Notes under the pieces: model-generated
Database searches by the model: none
What the model was told of the DNA's origin: nothing
The model's input: the letters and a program-made list of their open reading frames with translations, nothing else
DNA from: Sarcophilus harrisii
Lineage: Eukaryota > Chordata > Mammalia > Dasyuromorphia > Dasyuridae
Reading direction: 5' to 3'
Assembly: GCF_902635505.1 (NCBI RefSeq)
Contig: NC_045426.1
Location: 675,399,087 to 675,463,086, forward strand
Length of the DNA: 64,000 bases
Made by a program: the position numbers and the translations under genes
Shown: in pieces, positions 22,500 to 34,600 of the stretch
Layout: each line of letters starts with the position of its first letter
Position numbering within the stretch: the first letter of the stretch is position 1

Positions 22500-23620
22500 C
22501 CCTGGTTTTTGGTTTGTTTGTTTGTTTGCTATTTTTTTAATTTTATTTAAAAAAAAAAAAGAAAAACAGAGAAGAAATACTAAACAAAATGAAATAAAAA
22601 AGAGCATTGTCATGTACTCAGCAGAACACCAGTGAGGATTCAAAATATATAACAAATTATCAGTTCAAGAAAGTACATATATGTGTATATATATATATAT
22701 ATTAGTATTAGAAATTATATTCATGAATGCCCATCTTTACTTCCTTATAAATTGTTCTTTTGTTCTCTGCCACACACCTTTTTTTACTTTATTCTTTTTT
22801 CCCTTTCATCCTCCCCAAGCTATAGTTAAGAAATTTATGTACACATATGTACATACATACTCATACCCCACATACACACACATATCTTGCTCATCCCTGC
22901 TAACTTTTGCTTTCATTCTGCTCCTGAACTTGCCTTGCCATTACTTAACCTCCCCCTCCCATGGATCCCACCCTTGTCTTCTTCACCCTTTGCTTCCTTA
23001 TCCACCCATCCCTCCCCCCTTATTTCTTTATAGATTTTGAAGGTTGCTATATCCTTCATGTTATCTATGTAGTGTTATTTAACCCATTCCCGTTGTGAAT
23101 ACTTTTCAGAATTTCTAAGCCCTCCTCCCCCCTCTAATACCTCTGTGTTTATTCTTCCTCTGAACCTCATTTGTATAACATAATTATCATTTTTACCTTA
23201 ACTCTGCCCCAGTCTTTCTTTTGAGTTATCCTATTGTTGATATCAATCTTAAACATATGACATACACTTCCCATGTAAAAAAAATAAATGAATAATTTGA
23301 CCTTGTTGAGTTGCTTGAAAATGATCTTATGTTAAATTTTCTATTATGTTCAGGTTTGGCTGATAGAAAGTCCTGAAAATCTGCAGGACTGCATTGTCCA
23401 TTTTTGAATGTCCATTTTTCTCATTCAACATTATAGATAATTCTGCTGGATATATTTTTGGCCACAGGCCTAGTTCTTTTGATTGTCGGTAGATATCATT
23501 CCAAGACCCGCAGTCTTTTACCATGGCTGCTAAATCCTGTACGATTCTAATTGTAGTTTCAGTGTATGAGATTTTTTTTTTTTTCTTGATTAGGAACTGT
23601 TCTTAAAATGTCTCTTTGCT
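22500..23620 (-). repeat. LINE (L1-type) fragment, antisense
   Basis: 'ggtttggctgatagaaagtc', 'tctgctggatatatttttgg' and 'tgattgtcggtagatatcat' are antisense of the L1 segment that runs in sense at 57-59 kb. It carries a (AT)n at about 22680-22700. Confidence 0.55.
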
Positions 23621-23657
23621 ATGGAGAGTACAAATATTTTTTCTTGTTATTTTATAG

Positions 23658-23859
23658 CAGTAGTTCTCAAAGTATGGGCTAGAGAATCCTGGGGATTTCT
23701 GAAATCCTTTTAGAGGGTCTACAAATTCAAAAATAGTTTTTATTTCCAATATGGTAAATGTCTATAAATATAATCCAGATAAATAAAAACGCTTTGGAGA
23801 GATCCTCAATAATTTTAAATAGGATAAAGATACTGAAAACAAAAGTTTGAGAACCACTG
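23658..23859. mobile_element. Nonautonomous hAT (Charlie/MER5-like) transposon, 202 bp
   Basis: Terminal inverted repeats CAGTAGTTCTCAAAGT and AAAGTTTGAGAACCACTG (right, as read) match the hAT-Charlie terminus CAGTGGTTCTCAAA. 8-bp target duplications TTTTATAG (23650-23657) and GTTTATAG (23860-23867) agree at 7 of 8 bases. No transposase. Confidence 0.9.
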
Positions 23860-23867
23860 GTTTATAG

Positions 23868-24010
23868 ATTCGTTTATTTATTAAGCACCTACTGTATCCA
23901 ATTCACTAAAGATGCAAAGACAACTTCTTCCCTCACACATCATTCATGCAGAGTGTATTTGAGGAATACACAGAATTACAGATTTTTTTTTTTCCCCCAA
24001 GGGACTAATC
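23868..24010 (+). repeat. MIR3-type SINE fragment
   Basis: 'tttatttattaagcacctac' and 'gcaaagacaacttcttccct'. Confidence 0.5.
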
Positions 24011-25120
24011 CTGGGATTTGTTATCATTGTGGACTGGGCAATATGTAGCCACAGATAAATAACTTGGGTCTCTTACAGGTGAAATGATTTACTAGGATGT
24101 TTCAGAGGTAGGATTAGAATCTAAGACTATCCAATAGGTCATGCTGTCTCTCAAACAGACAGTAAGTACAATAAAAGGATTAATGGGGTCAAATAACAGA
24201 GCCAGAAAGTGTTCTAGGAAGCAAGAACACTTCCAACTGAGGGAATGAGGGAGGACTCTACAGTGGAAGTGTTCCCTGAGCTGGGCTTTGAAGGAAGACC
24301 AGATGATAGAAATGAAGACAAAGCTCATTCTGAGTATGGGGCAAAGCTTCTGGACTTTCCCAGTAAGTTTGGGAAACAGCCAAGAGTCCAACTTAAGGCT
24401 GGAATATGACATGCATTAATGATAAGAATGGTGAGCATTTGTAAATCACTTTCCATTTATAAAGGGCAATGATGTGAAATAAGGAAACTGGGAAGATATG
24501 CATGAACACATGCCGGGAGAAGGGAGCAGCACCAGGATAATTTATAATAATCTACCAGTATCAAAAAAACAAAACAAAAATAAACTCGGATCAATGAAAA
24601 GCCCAGCTGTGATTGCAGAGATCACTGGAGAAGTGTGATTCTGACATCCTGGCGGAGGGGTAATGATTCAAGCTGTAGAATGAGATGTCTATTTGTAGAC
24701 TTGGGTAAGCTGAGAATTTGTTTTGCCTGACTGTGTATTTATTACAAGGGTCTGGGTTTTGGGTGGTTGAATTTTCATTTTGGAAGGAGTAGGAGAGAAA
24801 AGAAGAGGAAAAAAGAACAGAAGGAATCTGACATATCAGCTTATGTGTGAAATTTAACACATACTGAAAAAGTCGGCTCTGTGTTGTTGAAATCCACACT
24901 TTCCACACAATCTTCTGTCCGATGTTATTTTATGCTATTAGAGTTTAAAACTGTAATTAGGCCTTTAGGACACCAGTATATTGAAATGCTTCTTTTCTTT
25001 GGTATCTAAGTTCAAAATAACATGAAATGAATTTTTGTTTAAAGAATATAAGTTCAGGTCTCTTTTCCTAATTTCACTGTTTTTTAATGCTTCTTGACCC
25101 ATTTTTATAAGACAAAGTGC
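24010..25120. other. Intergenic, partly old repeat
   Basis: 24230-24400 resembles the unassigned medium-copy repeat ('gagctgggctttgaaggaag'). 24,900-25,080 is unique-looking. No gene. Confidence 0.4.
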
Positions 25121-25458
25121 TTTCCTCACAACAACATGAGGCAGATAAGTACTATACCTATTACACCTACCTTACAAATGAGGAAACTGAGGTACAGAAA
25201 TGTTATTACTTATTTCTGATCACCCAGAATAACAGTAGAGGGATTTGAACCTGTCAGAAGTCTCTGAAGAACTTCAATGAAGACTACAAAGATTCCCCAA
25301 ACACTGCTTTGGGAACTCCCCAGGCACAATGGCTTCACTCACATTGTTGTTTTTCTTTTCTAGGCCTTTAATGAGTGCACATTTTTTTGCACATCATCCA
25401 CAAAGCTTCCTAAGCATCTGGACATTTATTCTGTGGAGGTGAGGTGAGTGGACAAAGG

Positions 25459-25705
25459 GCAGCCAGGTGGTACAGTGGGGTAGAATGCCTGGAGCCAGGA
25501 AGACCTGAGCTCAAATGTGGCCTCAGACACTTCCTAGCTGTGACCCTGGGCAAGTCAATTAATCTCTGCTCCAGTTTCCTCATCTGTGAAAATGAGCTGG
25601 TGAAGGAACGGCAAACCACTCCAGTATCTCTGCCAAGAAAACTCCAAATAGGGTCATGCAGAGTTGGACATGACTGTAAAGACCAAACAAGGAGTTGGAA
25701 TAAGG
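25459..25705 (+). repeat. MAR1-like SINE, full length
   Basis: From 'gcagccaggtggtacagtgg' through 'gtttcctcatctgtgaaaat', 'ggcaaaccactccagtatct' and 'aagaaaactccaaataggg' to 'gagttggacatgactgtaaa'. Confidence 0.88.
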
Positions 25706-26379
25706 ACTTTAGAGATCAATTAAAACACACACACACACATTTCATATGAGAAAACTAAGGCCCAGGGAGATTAACTGACTTGCTTTAATTTCACCCAGGT
25801 ACCAGATTTCACCTCCAGTCCAAGTGCAAATCAATGCTCTTTCCCCACACCTACATCACCTCCCCACCATGTTGTCTTTCTTCTAGAGATCCCTTAACGT
25901 TGAGAGAAATGTGAAATCTTATTTGAGCACCCAGGTCACTTATCCTTCTTCCTTTGTCCAAAAAACCCAGTACTTTTCAAAGTCTGCTGACACCAAAGAG
26001 CAAACCCTTATAAATCCTCACTTCAGGCCTGTAATAAATTGATTTTTTTCCCCCATAGGATTAAAGATTACTCAACCTCCTGCTATCTAAGATGGACATT
26101 AATTTTTTTTCCCCAATGAAGTAATGGTGACTCAGCTGGGGACTAGCAGAATTACATCAAAAATATCTCAAGGATTTATGCTGGAGGCAGGATCCCATTT
26201 CATCCCTAAAGTTCCAGTGATTGAAATCCTCAACCTCAGACAAGCCAAACTTCAGGCTGCTCTCTCAGGCTAAATACTGGCCTTGTCAGTCATCAAAAGC
26301 AGTTGGTTTCCTTATTAATACTCTGTTCAGAGCATGTCTCTTTTATGTTTTTTAATAAAGGCATCATTTCTAAAATATA

Positions 26380-27230
26380 TTGGAAAATTGTCAAAGGATA
26401 TGAAGACAATTTTCAGATGAAGAAATTACAAGTCATATCTATAGTCATGAAAAAATGCTCTAACTCACTGATTAGAGAAATGCAAATTAAAACAACTAAC
26501 ATACCAGCTCACACCTCTCACATTGACCAAGGTGACAAGAAAAGATAATGATAAATGTTGGAGGGGATGTGGGGAAACTGGGACGCTGATATATTGTTGG
26601 TAGAGTTGTGAAATGATCCAACCATTCTGGAGAACAATCTGGAACTATGCCCAAAGGGCTCTAAAACTGTGCATATCCTTCGACCCAACAGTGTCATTAC
26701 TGGATCTATATCCCAAGAAATCATTAAAAAGGGAAAAGGACCCATATGTGTAAAAATGTTTGTAGCAGCTTTTTGTGGTAGCAAAGAATTGAAAAAGGAG
26801 TGGATGCCCATCAATTGGGGAATGACTGAACAAGCTGTGGTACATGAAGGTAATGGTATTCTATAAAAAGTTCTATAAAAAATGATGAATAAGCTGATTT
26901 TAGAAAAGCCTCGAAAGGTTTACACGAACTGATGTTGAGTGAAACAAGTAGAACCAGGAATACATTGAACACAGTAACAGCAAGAAAGTGCGAAGATCAA
27001 CTTTGACATCCTTGTTTCTTCTCAGTGGTTCAGGGATCCAAAGGAATCCCAATAGACTTTAGATAGAAAATGCCATTTGTATCCAGGAAAAGAACTAAGA
27101 AGATTGAATGTAATATATTCACTTTTTCTTTTTTTTTTTTCTCTCCCATGGTTTTTCCCTTTTGACGATTTTTCTTTCCCAACATGATTCATAAAGCGAT
27201 GTATATTAAAAAAAATTTTTAATAGGAGGG
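26380..27230 (+). repeat. L1 3' end, sense, about 850 bp
   Basis: 'tagagaaatgcaaattaaaa', 'gttggaggggatgtggggaa', 'gagaacaatctggaactatg', 'tggatctatatcccaagaaa' and 'gtgaaacaagtagaaccagg' run from the end of ORF2 into the 3'UTR. Longest sense L1 here; truncated and inactive. Confidence 0.85.
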
Positions 27231-27399
27231 AATTTTAGCACAGCTGGCCTAGATTTCTGGTCATTTCCTGAAGATTACGTCTCCTCTAGTGCACTAAGGG
27301 AGAGAATGGGGGAAGTATATGGGTATGTATATCTGTCTGTCTGTGTCTTTTCTTCTTCTCAGGCAGTACATGACATAGTAAAAAAGATCATTTAGGTTT

Positions 27400-27750
27400 G
27401 TTCTCACTGGCAACACGAGCTGGGTGATCTCCTACTTGCCCTCAAAATAACTTTCTCTTTATTGCTTTTGCCAAAATGCAGCCAACAACAAAGGGGAGAT
27501 GGACAGGCAGAAAAACTCTGCTTGTTTGATAGATTAGAGTGCGGACAAAATGGGGCTGGCAGAGAGAATGCTGTCACACTGAGTAAACGTTTTCTTAGAG
27601 GCCTTGAGTGAAAAAAAAATTACAGGAAATCAGATTAAAGTGAAGTCCTTCCCTGCCTGCTCACACAAGATTGCCTCGGAGGCGAGCGAGGCCGCACCAT
27701 GGGAAGCAGATCGAGGATAAGTGAAGTGGATTTCCATTTAGGACACAATA
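27400..27750. promoter_or_regulatory. Candidate conserved noncoding element near the NOC4L 3' end
   Basis: Repeat-free between an L1 and a MIR3. It contains a SOX-like AACAAAGG, retained CpGs ('gcctcggaggcgagcgaggc') and homeobox-type words. No frame. Confidence 0.3.
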
Positions 27751-27789
27751 TGGAAAGGAAAGAAAAAAGCACAGACTATCTTAACTAAA

Positions 27790-28000
27790 AAGAGAAAACA
27801 AGCATTTATAGAGTAGCTATTACAACCCAGGTATTATGCTAAGCACTTAAAGATTATTATCTCATATGATCCTCACAACGATCCTGGAAGCCAGATGCTA
27901 TTATCATCCCCATTTTACAGATGAGTAAACTGAGGGAGACAGAGGGAAGTAACTTGTCCAGGGTCACAGAGATCTGCATTCAGATTGCCACCTAGCTATG
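27790..28000 (+). repeat. MIR3-type SINE
   Basis: 'tattatgctaagcacttaaa', 'ctcacaacgatcctggaagc' and 'cattttacagatgagtaaac'. Confidence 0.7.
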
Positions 28001-28014
28001 ACTTTCCATAAAAT

Positions 28015-28020
28015 TTTATT
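28015..28020 (-). terminator. Possible distal NOC4L poly(A) signal AATAAA
   Basis: Canonical hexamer on the minus strand, 190 nt past the NOC4L stop, at the edge of a MIR3-type element. It would give a 3'UTR of about 210 nt. Confidence 0.4.
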
Positions 28021-28167
28021 TAGTCTTGGAAAGGTCCCTGGGCATTTTGTGGCAAGACCCATGTGTTGGAAAGAAATCTCTGAAGAGTCAGAGTACCCCA
28101 ACACCCCAAAGCACACCTGAGCCATGCTCCCCACAAACAGATACGCCAAGTCATTCTGTAAAAAACA

Positions 28168-28173
28168 TTTAAT
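28168..28173 (-). terminator. NOC4L poly(A) signal ATTAAA
   Basis: The plus strand TTTAAT is ATTAAA on the minus strand, about 40 nt after the NOC4L stop. It would give a very short 3'UTR of about 55-65 nt. A canonical AATAAA lies further on (plus 28015-28020) and may be a distal alternative. Confidence 0.6.
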
Positions 28174-28209
28174 CCAAAACTTGGGGGTGAGGAAGGAAAA
28201 GCAAGGGTG

Positions 28210-28605
28210 TCAGTCCAGAGCAAAGTGTTCCATGGCGAGGTCACCTCTCCGGCCCAGCAGTCCCTGGGGCTGCAGGAACTCCAGGGGCACAGGGCCAGAC
28301 CCCTCCTTCTTAAAGTCTTTCTCAAAGATCTAGAGAAAGAGATGGTGGAGGTGTGGGACTGAGTCAGGTCAAGTGCTTGGGGGAATAAGAGTGTGCCAGA
28401 GACCAAGAACCAGTCTGTGACCGTGTGACAGCTGCCTGGTCATCAGGTGTGGCACGCTGACACCCTCCCCATCCCTGCCCAGTCATGGCAGAGCCCTCAG
28501 AGAAAAGCAAACAGGCCCCCGGCCTGGGCACCCCAGCACCTTCCCTCCAGGACCAGGCTCCTCAAGGAAGCAGGGGGGAGCCATCAAGGGTATACCACCC
28601 CCCCC

Positions 28606-28658
<53 letters not shown>

Positions 28659-31600
28659 CATAAGGGGAGAGTTCCAGCAGCTGGGCAATGCTGACTTCGT
28701 GAGGGGACAGGGCCTGGTTGATGGCCATGGCTGCTTTGGCTACCTCGGGGTGATAATGTCTCTGGAGAGCCTTTAAAAGATTGAATCAGAGCAGCATTAG
28801 AGTCTCCCCTTCAACCAGAACCACCTCCGCCTCCTGCTAAGAAGCCTTGGTCTAATAGGAGCACCAGCTCCCTCCCCCTCAGCCGTCTTTGGGACCTCCC
28901 CCTCCCCCAGTTTCCAGCCCACTGCTTCTCCTGGCTGGGAGGCAGAGACCCCGGCTTCCAAGCGAGCGGCTTGAGCCCACTCACCTTGAGCTCCCACAGA
29001 CAACTCTCCAGGGCATGACTTTTGGCTGGATCTTCTTCCTCCATGTCATAGGGGTCAGCAGTCATATCTGGGGACAAAAAGCCAGGGATAATGGAAACTT
29101 TACATTCAAAGAGACCGTGGGCACAAGGCCCAGAAAGAACTGAGATTTGCTGAGGGCCAGAACTAAATGCCCCAATCTGTGGCTCAGGGCTCCTTGCACG
29201 AAGCTGCGCAGAGAGCGCTGCCTGCTCCCCATGGACAAGGATGGGGGCTGGGAAGGTATAGGAAGAGGAAAGGGAGAAGACACCGACATCCCCATCCAAG
29301 AAATCAGGAGCTGCAGATTCTCCTCCATGGAATCCTTAGGTCTTTAGTCCTTCTTTCCTCCTGCCTTTTACCAAAATATCAATTTTTCACTTTAAGATGG
29401 GTCTGTAGTAGAACAGACTCAAATCAAGGCATATCTGAAGCATGGTGGGGAAGGTTTCCTTCTCACTAAGCCTGCCCCCAGGAAACAAGATACACCTCCT
29501 GCCCTCACAGCTCATCTCTCCCAAACAGTAGCATGAGGATCTCTGTGTCCTGGGAGATACAGCAGTCAGCTGGAGCACCCTGGGAGAGGAGGATTCTATT
29601 GGGCCTGAGCACAAAATGTCTAATTCAGCTGCAGGAAGTGGCTCTGTCTGCTTGTGCTCAAGGCCAAAGGCCAGGACTGGGAGCTCTCCTGACTCTCACC
29701 CTCATCCCTTCTCACCACTGGCCTCCACGCTGGGGCGGTGGATCAGGGCCTTGCAGGCAGGATGTCTTCGGAGCAAGTTGCAGATGAAGGGAATGACCAT
29801 GAGCAGCGCCTCAGGAGGAGCGGTCAGGGACAGGCGGCAGAGGCGCTTGGCAAAGGCAGCCACCAAGTAAGCGGGTAAGTGCCTATCGGGAAAATGCAGT
29901 TAGGGCCAGCTCCGGGTCCTCTGCCCAGGAGACCTGCAGAACCCCAGGAGGCCCGCTCCTAGGAGAACAGGAGTAGCAATCACTAGAAAACTAAACTATA
30001 GATCTCGTAAGGCAGAAACCACAGGTAACTGAAGTAAGGAAAGAATTCACAAGACACATTTTGGTTTATTTAATGTAGGTTTGACTTACAAAACTTTCCA
30101 TTTAAAACACTATCTCCTGGTTAAAGACAGAGCGACTTCAACATCTCCTTCCTCTTTCTTCCTGTGTCTTACTTGTTCTTGTCTAGCATTAAAGGTTTTC
30201 CCTGCCTCTACAATACCTACGCAGGATCTTGTCTATAATATTATCAGGATCCGGCCCACCTGGGCGAGCAGTAATCAGGAGCCCTAGGCTGAGCCCAGTT
30301 TGGACATCTGCTTTAACAAACTACACTCAGTACATCTCACAATCTCATGCCTTGTAAAATGAAAAGGGTAATTCCCTTCCCTCTCCAACAGGCTTCTCCT
30401 CTGAAGGGTTACAAGGCCAATCCCTATACAAGTCAACAGATTTGGTTCTGTTCCATAGCTAAGATGGACCTTCACCCCAGCGAGCAAACCCAGAAGCCTG
30501 TGATGGGCCGCAGGGCTGGGAGCAAGCCCAGTTACTTCCTCCTCACAGCAACAGCTGGCTTCAGGAACTGACTTCTTCTCCACGGCCACATCAGGCTCTT
30601 CACAAAAGCTCTGGGATGACCCTACAGCTCTCTGCCCCTGCCCTTTGTCCTCAAGGCTGAGCTAGCACCAGCCCCCTCACTCCCTTCTGGTCCCCGCCAG
30701 AGTGGTCAGTGCAGATCCCCAGGCTCTGGCCACAAAAACTGACTTTTGAGGTATGAGATGATGTCAGACTCTCCCATGACACCCAGAGCACACTGAGCAG
30801 AGAGGGTCACTAAGCTGGGAGAGCCCGGGGCCAACCCCAAACGGTCTTTATCATGCTTTTATAAGCATATATTTTTTTAATATTTATTTATACTTACAAG
30901 CATTTAAGTATTTATAAACATACAAAAGCATATACTTTTATAAATATAAGAATACCCCAGGGCTAAACTCACGAGGAAGACAAGAACAGGTCTGCCAGGT
31001 GGAAGAAGCGGGCTCGGTACTTCACGTGGAAAACAGAAGGGTCCAGCAGGCTGTAGAGCTTCCGATAAAAGTCAGGGTACTCACTGTGGTGGAAAGGAAC
31101 AGAGCAAGGACTCAGGAAGCAGCTGAGCCAGGCTTCGGGCCCCTCACCACTGGCTCTGATCCCCTTCTAGGAGTTCACCACACATTCTCTCTGATCCTCA
31201 AAATAACTTCCATGTGGGCAGAAAAGAAAGTCATTTCCATTGGAAAAGGAGAAGAAATGGAGGCTTGGAGAGGCTGCCCTACGTTAAATGGCAATCTCAG
31301 GGGAGAATGACTGTCCATACACTGATCTCCCATACTCCCAGACCTTCGGCTTTGGATGCCCAACTCTCCAGAGAAGGCCTGGAACCGATAGACTTGTTGA
31401 AGAGAGAGTCAAAGGCACAGTCATGGAGATGACATGGCAACTGGGCCAGAGAGAAAAGGGGGAAGGCCATGCTCGGGAGGAGGCGAAGCAGCTCAAAATT
31501 CAGGTCCCCAGAAAGGTGCCGCCAACACCCCTACAAGCCTCCTGAGGCCCAATCTCTCCTCCACACCAACCCCACTCACAGGTTATGCTGATGAATAAGA

Positions 31601-34600
31601 ATAAAGAGTCCGTTCAAGGCCAGGAGACTTATGGCACCACCTGCAAGAGACAGAGGGCACCCACCCCCATCAGCCAGAGGCCCAGCCTGGCTCTGCCCCC
31701 GAGCCAGGCCTCATGCCCCTTAAGACAGACACACATGCCACCAGACCCCCAGAGAGCCCACTCCCACACAGCCAGACAACCCGTCCCCAGACATCCAGAC
31801 AACACCAACAATAAAACAAGCCGATACTTCTATAACATTTTAGATTCAAAGAGAAAACTTCCACCATCATCCCCATCTCACATGTGACAATCCTAAAGAC
31901 TCAGAAGGGATGTGATTTGTCTGGGGACCCACGCCCGCCATCAGAGGCAGGATTAGAAGCCAGGTCCTGGTGACTCCAAGTCTGGCCCTTGGAAGGCTCA
32001 GCTCCTCTGCCCCAGGAGCACACACAATCCAGACTCGGACCCCGCCTCCCCCGGCTGCAGGACCATATCCCCGCCCCCAGCCCCCTGGCCCCAGCCTCAT
32101 ACCAATGTCGTAGGCCTTCGTGAGGAAGTCAATCATGAGGCTCGGCTGGCTCATGTGGGGCAGGATGGAGTCGTGCATGATCACAAGCACTTTCTTGTAG
32201 AGGTTGACGGGCAGCTGCAGTGGGGACAGCACCAAGGTCTCTGCTGCCTGGCGGCTCCCAGCGTCCCCACGCTCCAGCCCTCCCACGTAAGCCCACCCAC
32301 CCAGCTCCAGGTCTCAGCAGCGCCTTCGCTCCCAGCAGCATTGGAGCTTTACCTGACAGAGCGATTCAGCCAGATGCCAAGGGACAGATGCCCAGTCTCT
32401 TCAAACTCTCAACCCAGATCCAAGACCACTCTCCCCCACACACCTCTGCTACCCTCCCCACCTCCCCCACCCCCAGCCCAGAGCTTCAGTTCTACCTTGT
32501 GCTTGAGAAAACTGAACCACATCTTCTCAAACACGTGCTTGTGTTCCTGAAACACAAGGAAAGGCAGCAGCTTAGGGACAGTGGGGGCAATGGGGACAGC
32601 TTCAGCTCCCCCCACCCCATCCCGCCCCATCCTGTCCCTTCCTTCCCAAATCTTTACCTTCAGCTGAGTGACCTTCCACTTCTCCAGCATCTCTGTAAGA
32701 AAAAGGGATGGGGAAGGGCTTAAAGTCAAAAGCTAATGAAGTGCCCTGAAAGTCCAGTCTGCAGCGAGTGCCGTCACTGAGGTTGAACCATGGGGAGAAA
32801 GCACAGCTCAGGCCCCATCCAGCCCTTATTTCTCCTTCCACATGACTCAGACACATTACCCAGATTGGACTCTCCAGCCCTCACTGAGCTCACACAAAAT
32901 GACAATGTCAATGTTACTGATCAATGAGACTTCTTCTCAGGAGACGAAAATCCTCTCATGCTCATTCCTCTTCTGCCTCTTCCCAAACAAGGACGAGTTC
33001 CTTCACCTCTCAAAGGCCAGGCCCAAGGCATAAACCCCTCCTCCATCTTCCCACCCTTTTCCTAAAGATGCTCACCTTTATGTTTCACATAGAAGTTAGA
33101 GATGTCACTCTGCTGGCGGGGCAGGCTCACAGAGGAGACCAGGGTGAAGGTGTTGTTCCAGAACGTAGAGGGAACCCCCTGAGGGAAAGACAAAGTCAGC
33201 ACACTGAAGAAGATTAAGGCAAGTACCAGATTTCTCCATTTTCCCTTCCCTTTTCTGTGCTGATCACCCAAGAGGCTCGCTTCCACCTCCCCCACCCCAA
33301 TACCATACCCTTGCTCGTGGCCTCCTGACTGCCAGCCCTTCAGCCAGGATGTAGTTTACAACAGCCAGCTTTCAATCATCGTGGCTCTACCTCTCAACCA
33401 GGACCCCTTAAATGCGTCAGACACATAACAGGTCCAGGGAAAAAAGAAACCAGACTATAATCCTAAAAAAAACCAGTCTGAATCAAAGGTCTAACAAGGG
33501 CTGAAATCATAGCCACAGCTCACGACAGAGAGCCCCACCAACCAAGCATCACCTGTTGGTGTGTGTCTGTGACTCTGGCCACCAAATCCACAACGGCCTG
33601 CATTGTGTGGTATCGAACATCATCGTGTTCCAGGTACTCCTGGAACCGGGAGATCAGCAGGGATGAATCCCCCTCTGTTGGAATCAGGCCTTCCACCACA
33701 GACTAGGAGTCAACAGAGGAGACAGAATCAATTATCCACACACTCTCTGAAAGGCCTCCAAAGCAATAAGAAATTATTCCTGCTTTCATCTGTGCTGTCC
33801 CACTGTGAAATGTGCTTTGAGAAGTTGGGGAGAAGGCTGGTCTTTAACTGTTGACATTTGGGGCAGGGGTAGAGAAAGCTTTGGGTCCTTTCATGGGGTG
33901 AAATAGGATAGGGAAGCATTTCAATCTCTCAATCTCATTGGCAGAGATAAAAAGAATTTCAGGGGATTACTTATTTTGATCTACAGTATATATGTAGATT
34001 TGATGAAGGAAGAAAAAAATGGTCTAAACTCATTAAATCAATGAAGCATTTTCCCATTATTTACTCGAGGGATTACCTGAGGAGTAACTTTTAATACCAG
34101 GTCAGCTCCCTTTCCCAGCTCCCACCTGTTGTCCTCCTAATAACCTGTAAATGCTTAGCGAATGCAAATTAAATGAGGCCAAGCCAAACCACAAGGAGAA
34201 AGTGCCTCGTCCACAGCACTCAATAAACACTTGTTAAATGAAGAATATGCCAAAACATAATCTTATAAAACCTAGCAAGTAATTGCTGAACTACCTATCC
34301 TACAGCTTGCTTCCCCAGAATCAATAATAAAAAACGAACCTGCCCTCACATATCCCCAGCCCTCTTCATAAAGATCCTCCCCAACAAGCGCCATACCAAG
34401 AGGAGACCCCGAGGGAACAAATAGTTGCCTTCCCATTTGGATTTCTCCAGCGGGTACTCCCCCTCCAGCTGTACAAACTTCATGAGCGTGCAAAGAGCCA
34501 GTTCCTAAGGAGGGAGAGAAGAGAGATAGAAGTGAACACATTCAGCAGAGGCAGAAAGCAGCCAGCACCTACTGGCCCATGTTACAAGGCCCATCTCTCT

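Noticed and set aside
1-28000. Search for GALNT9 exons, expected next to NOC4L in human synteny
   Set aside because: No glycosyltransferase or ricin-type lectin sequence was recognised on either strand. The gene probably lies beyond the left edge.
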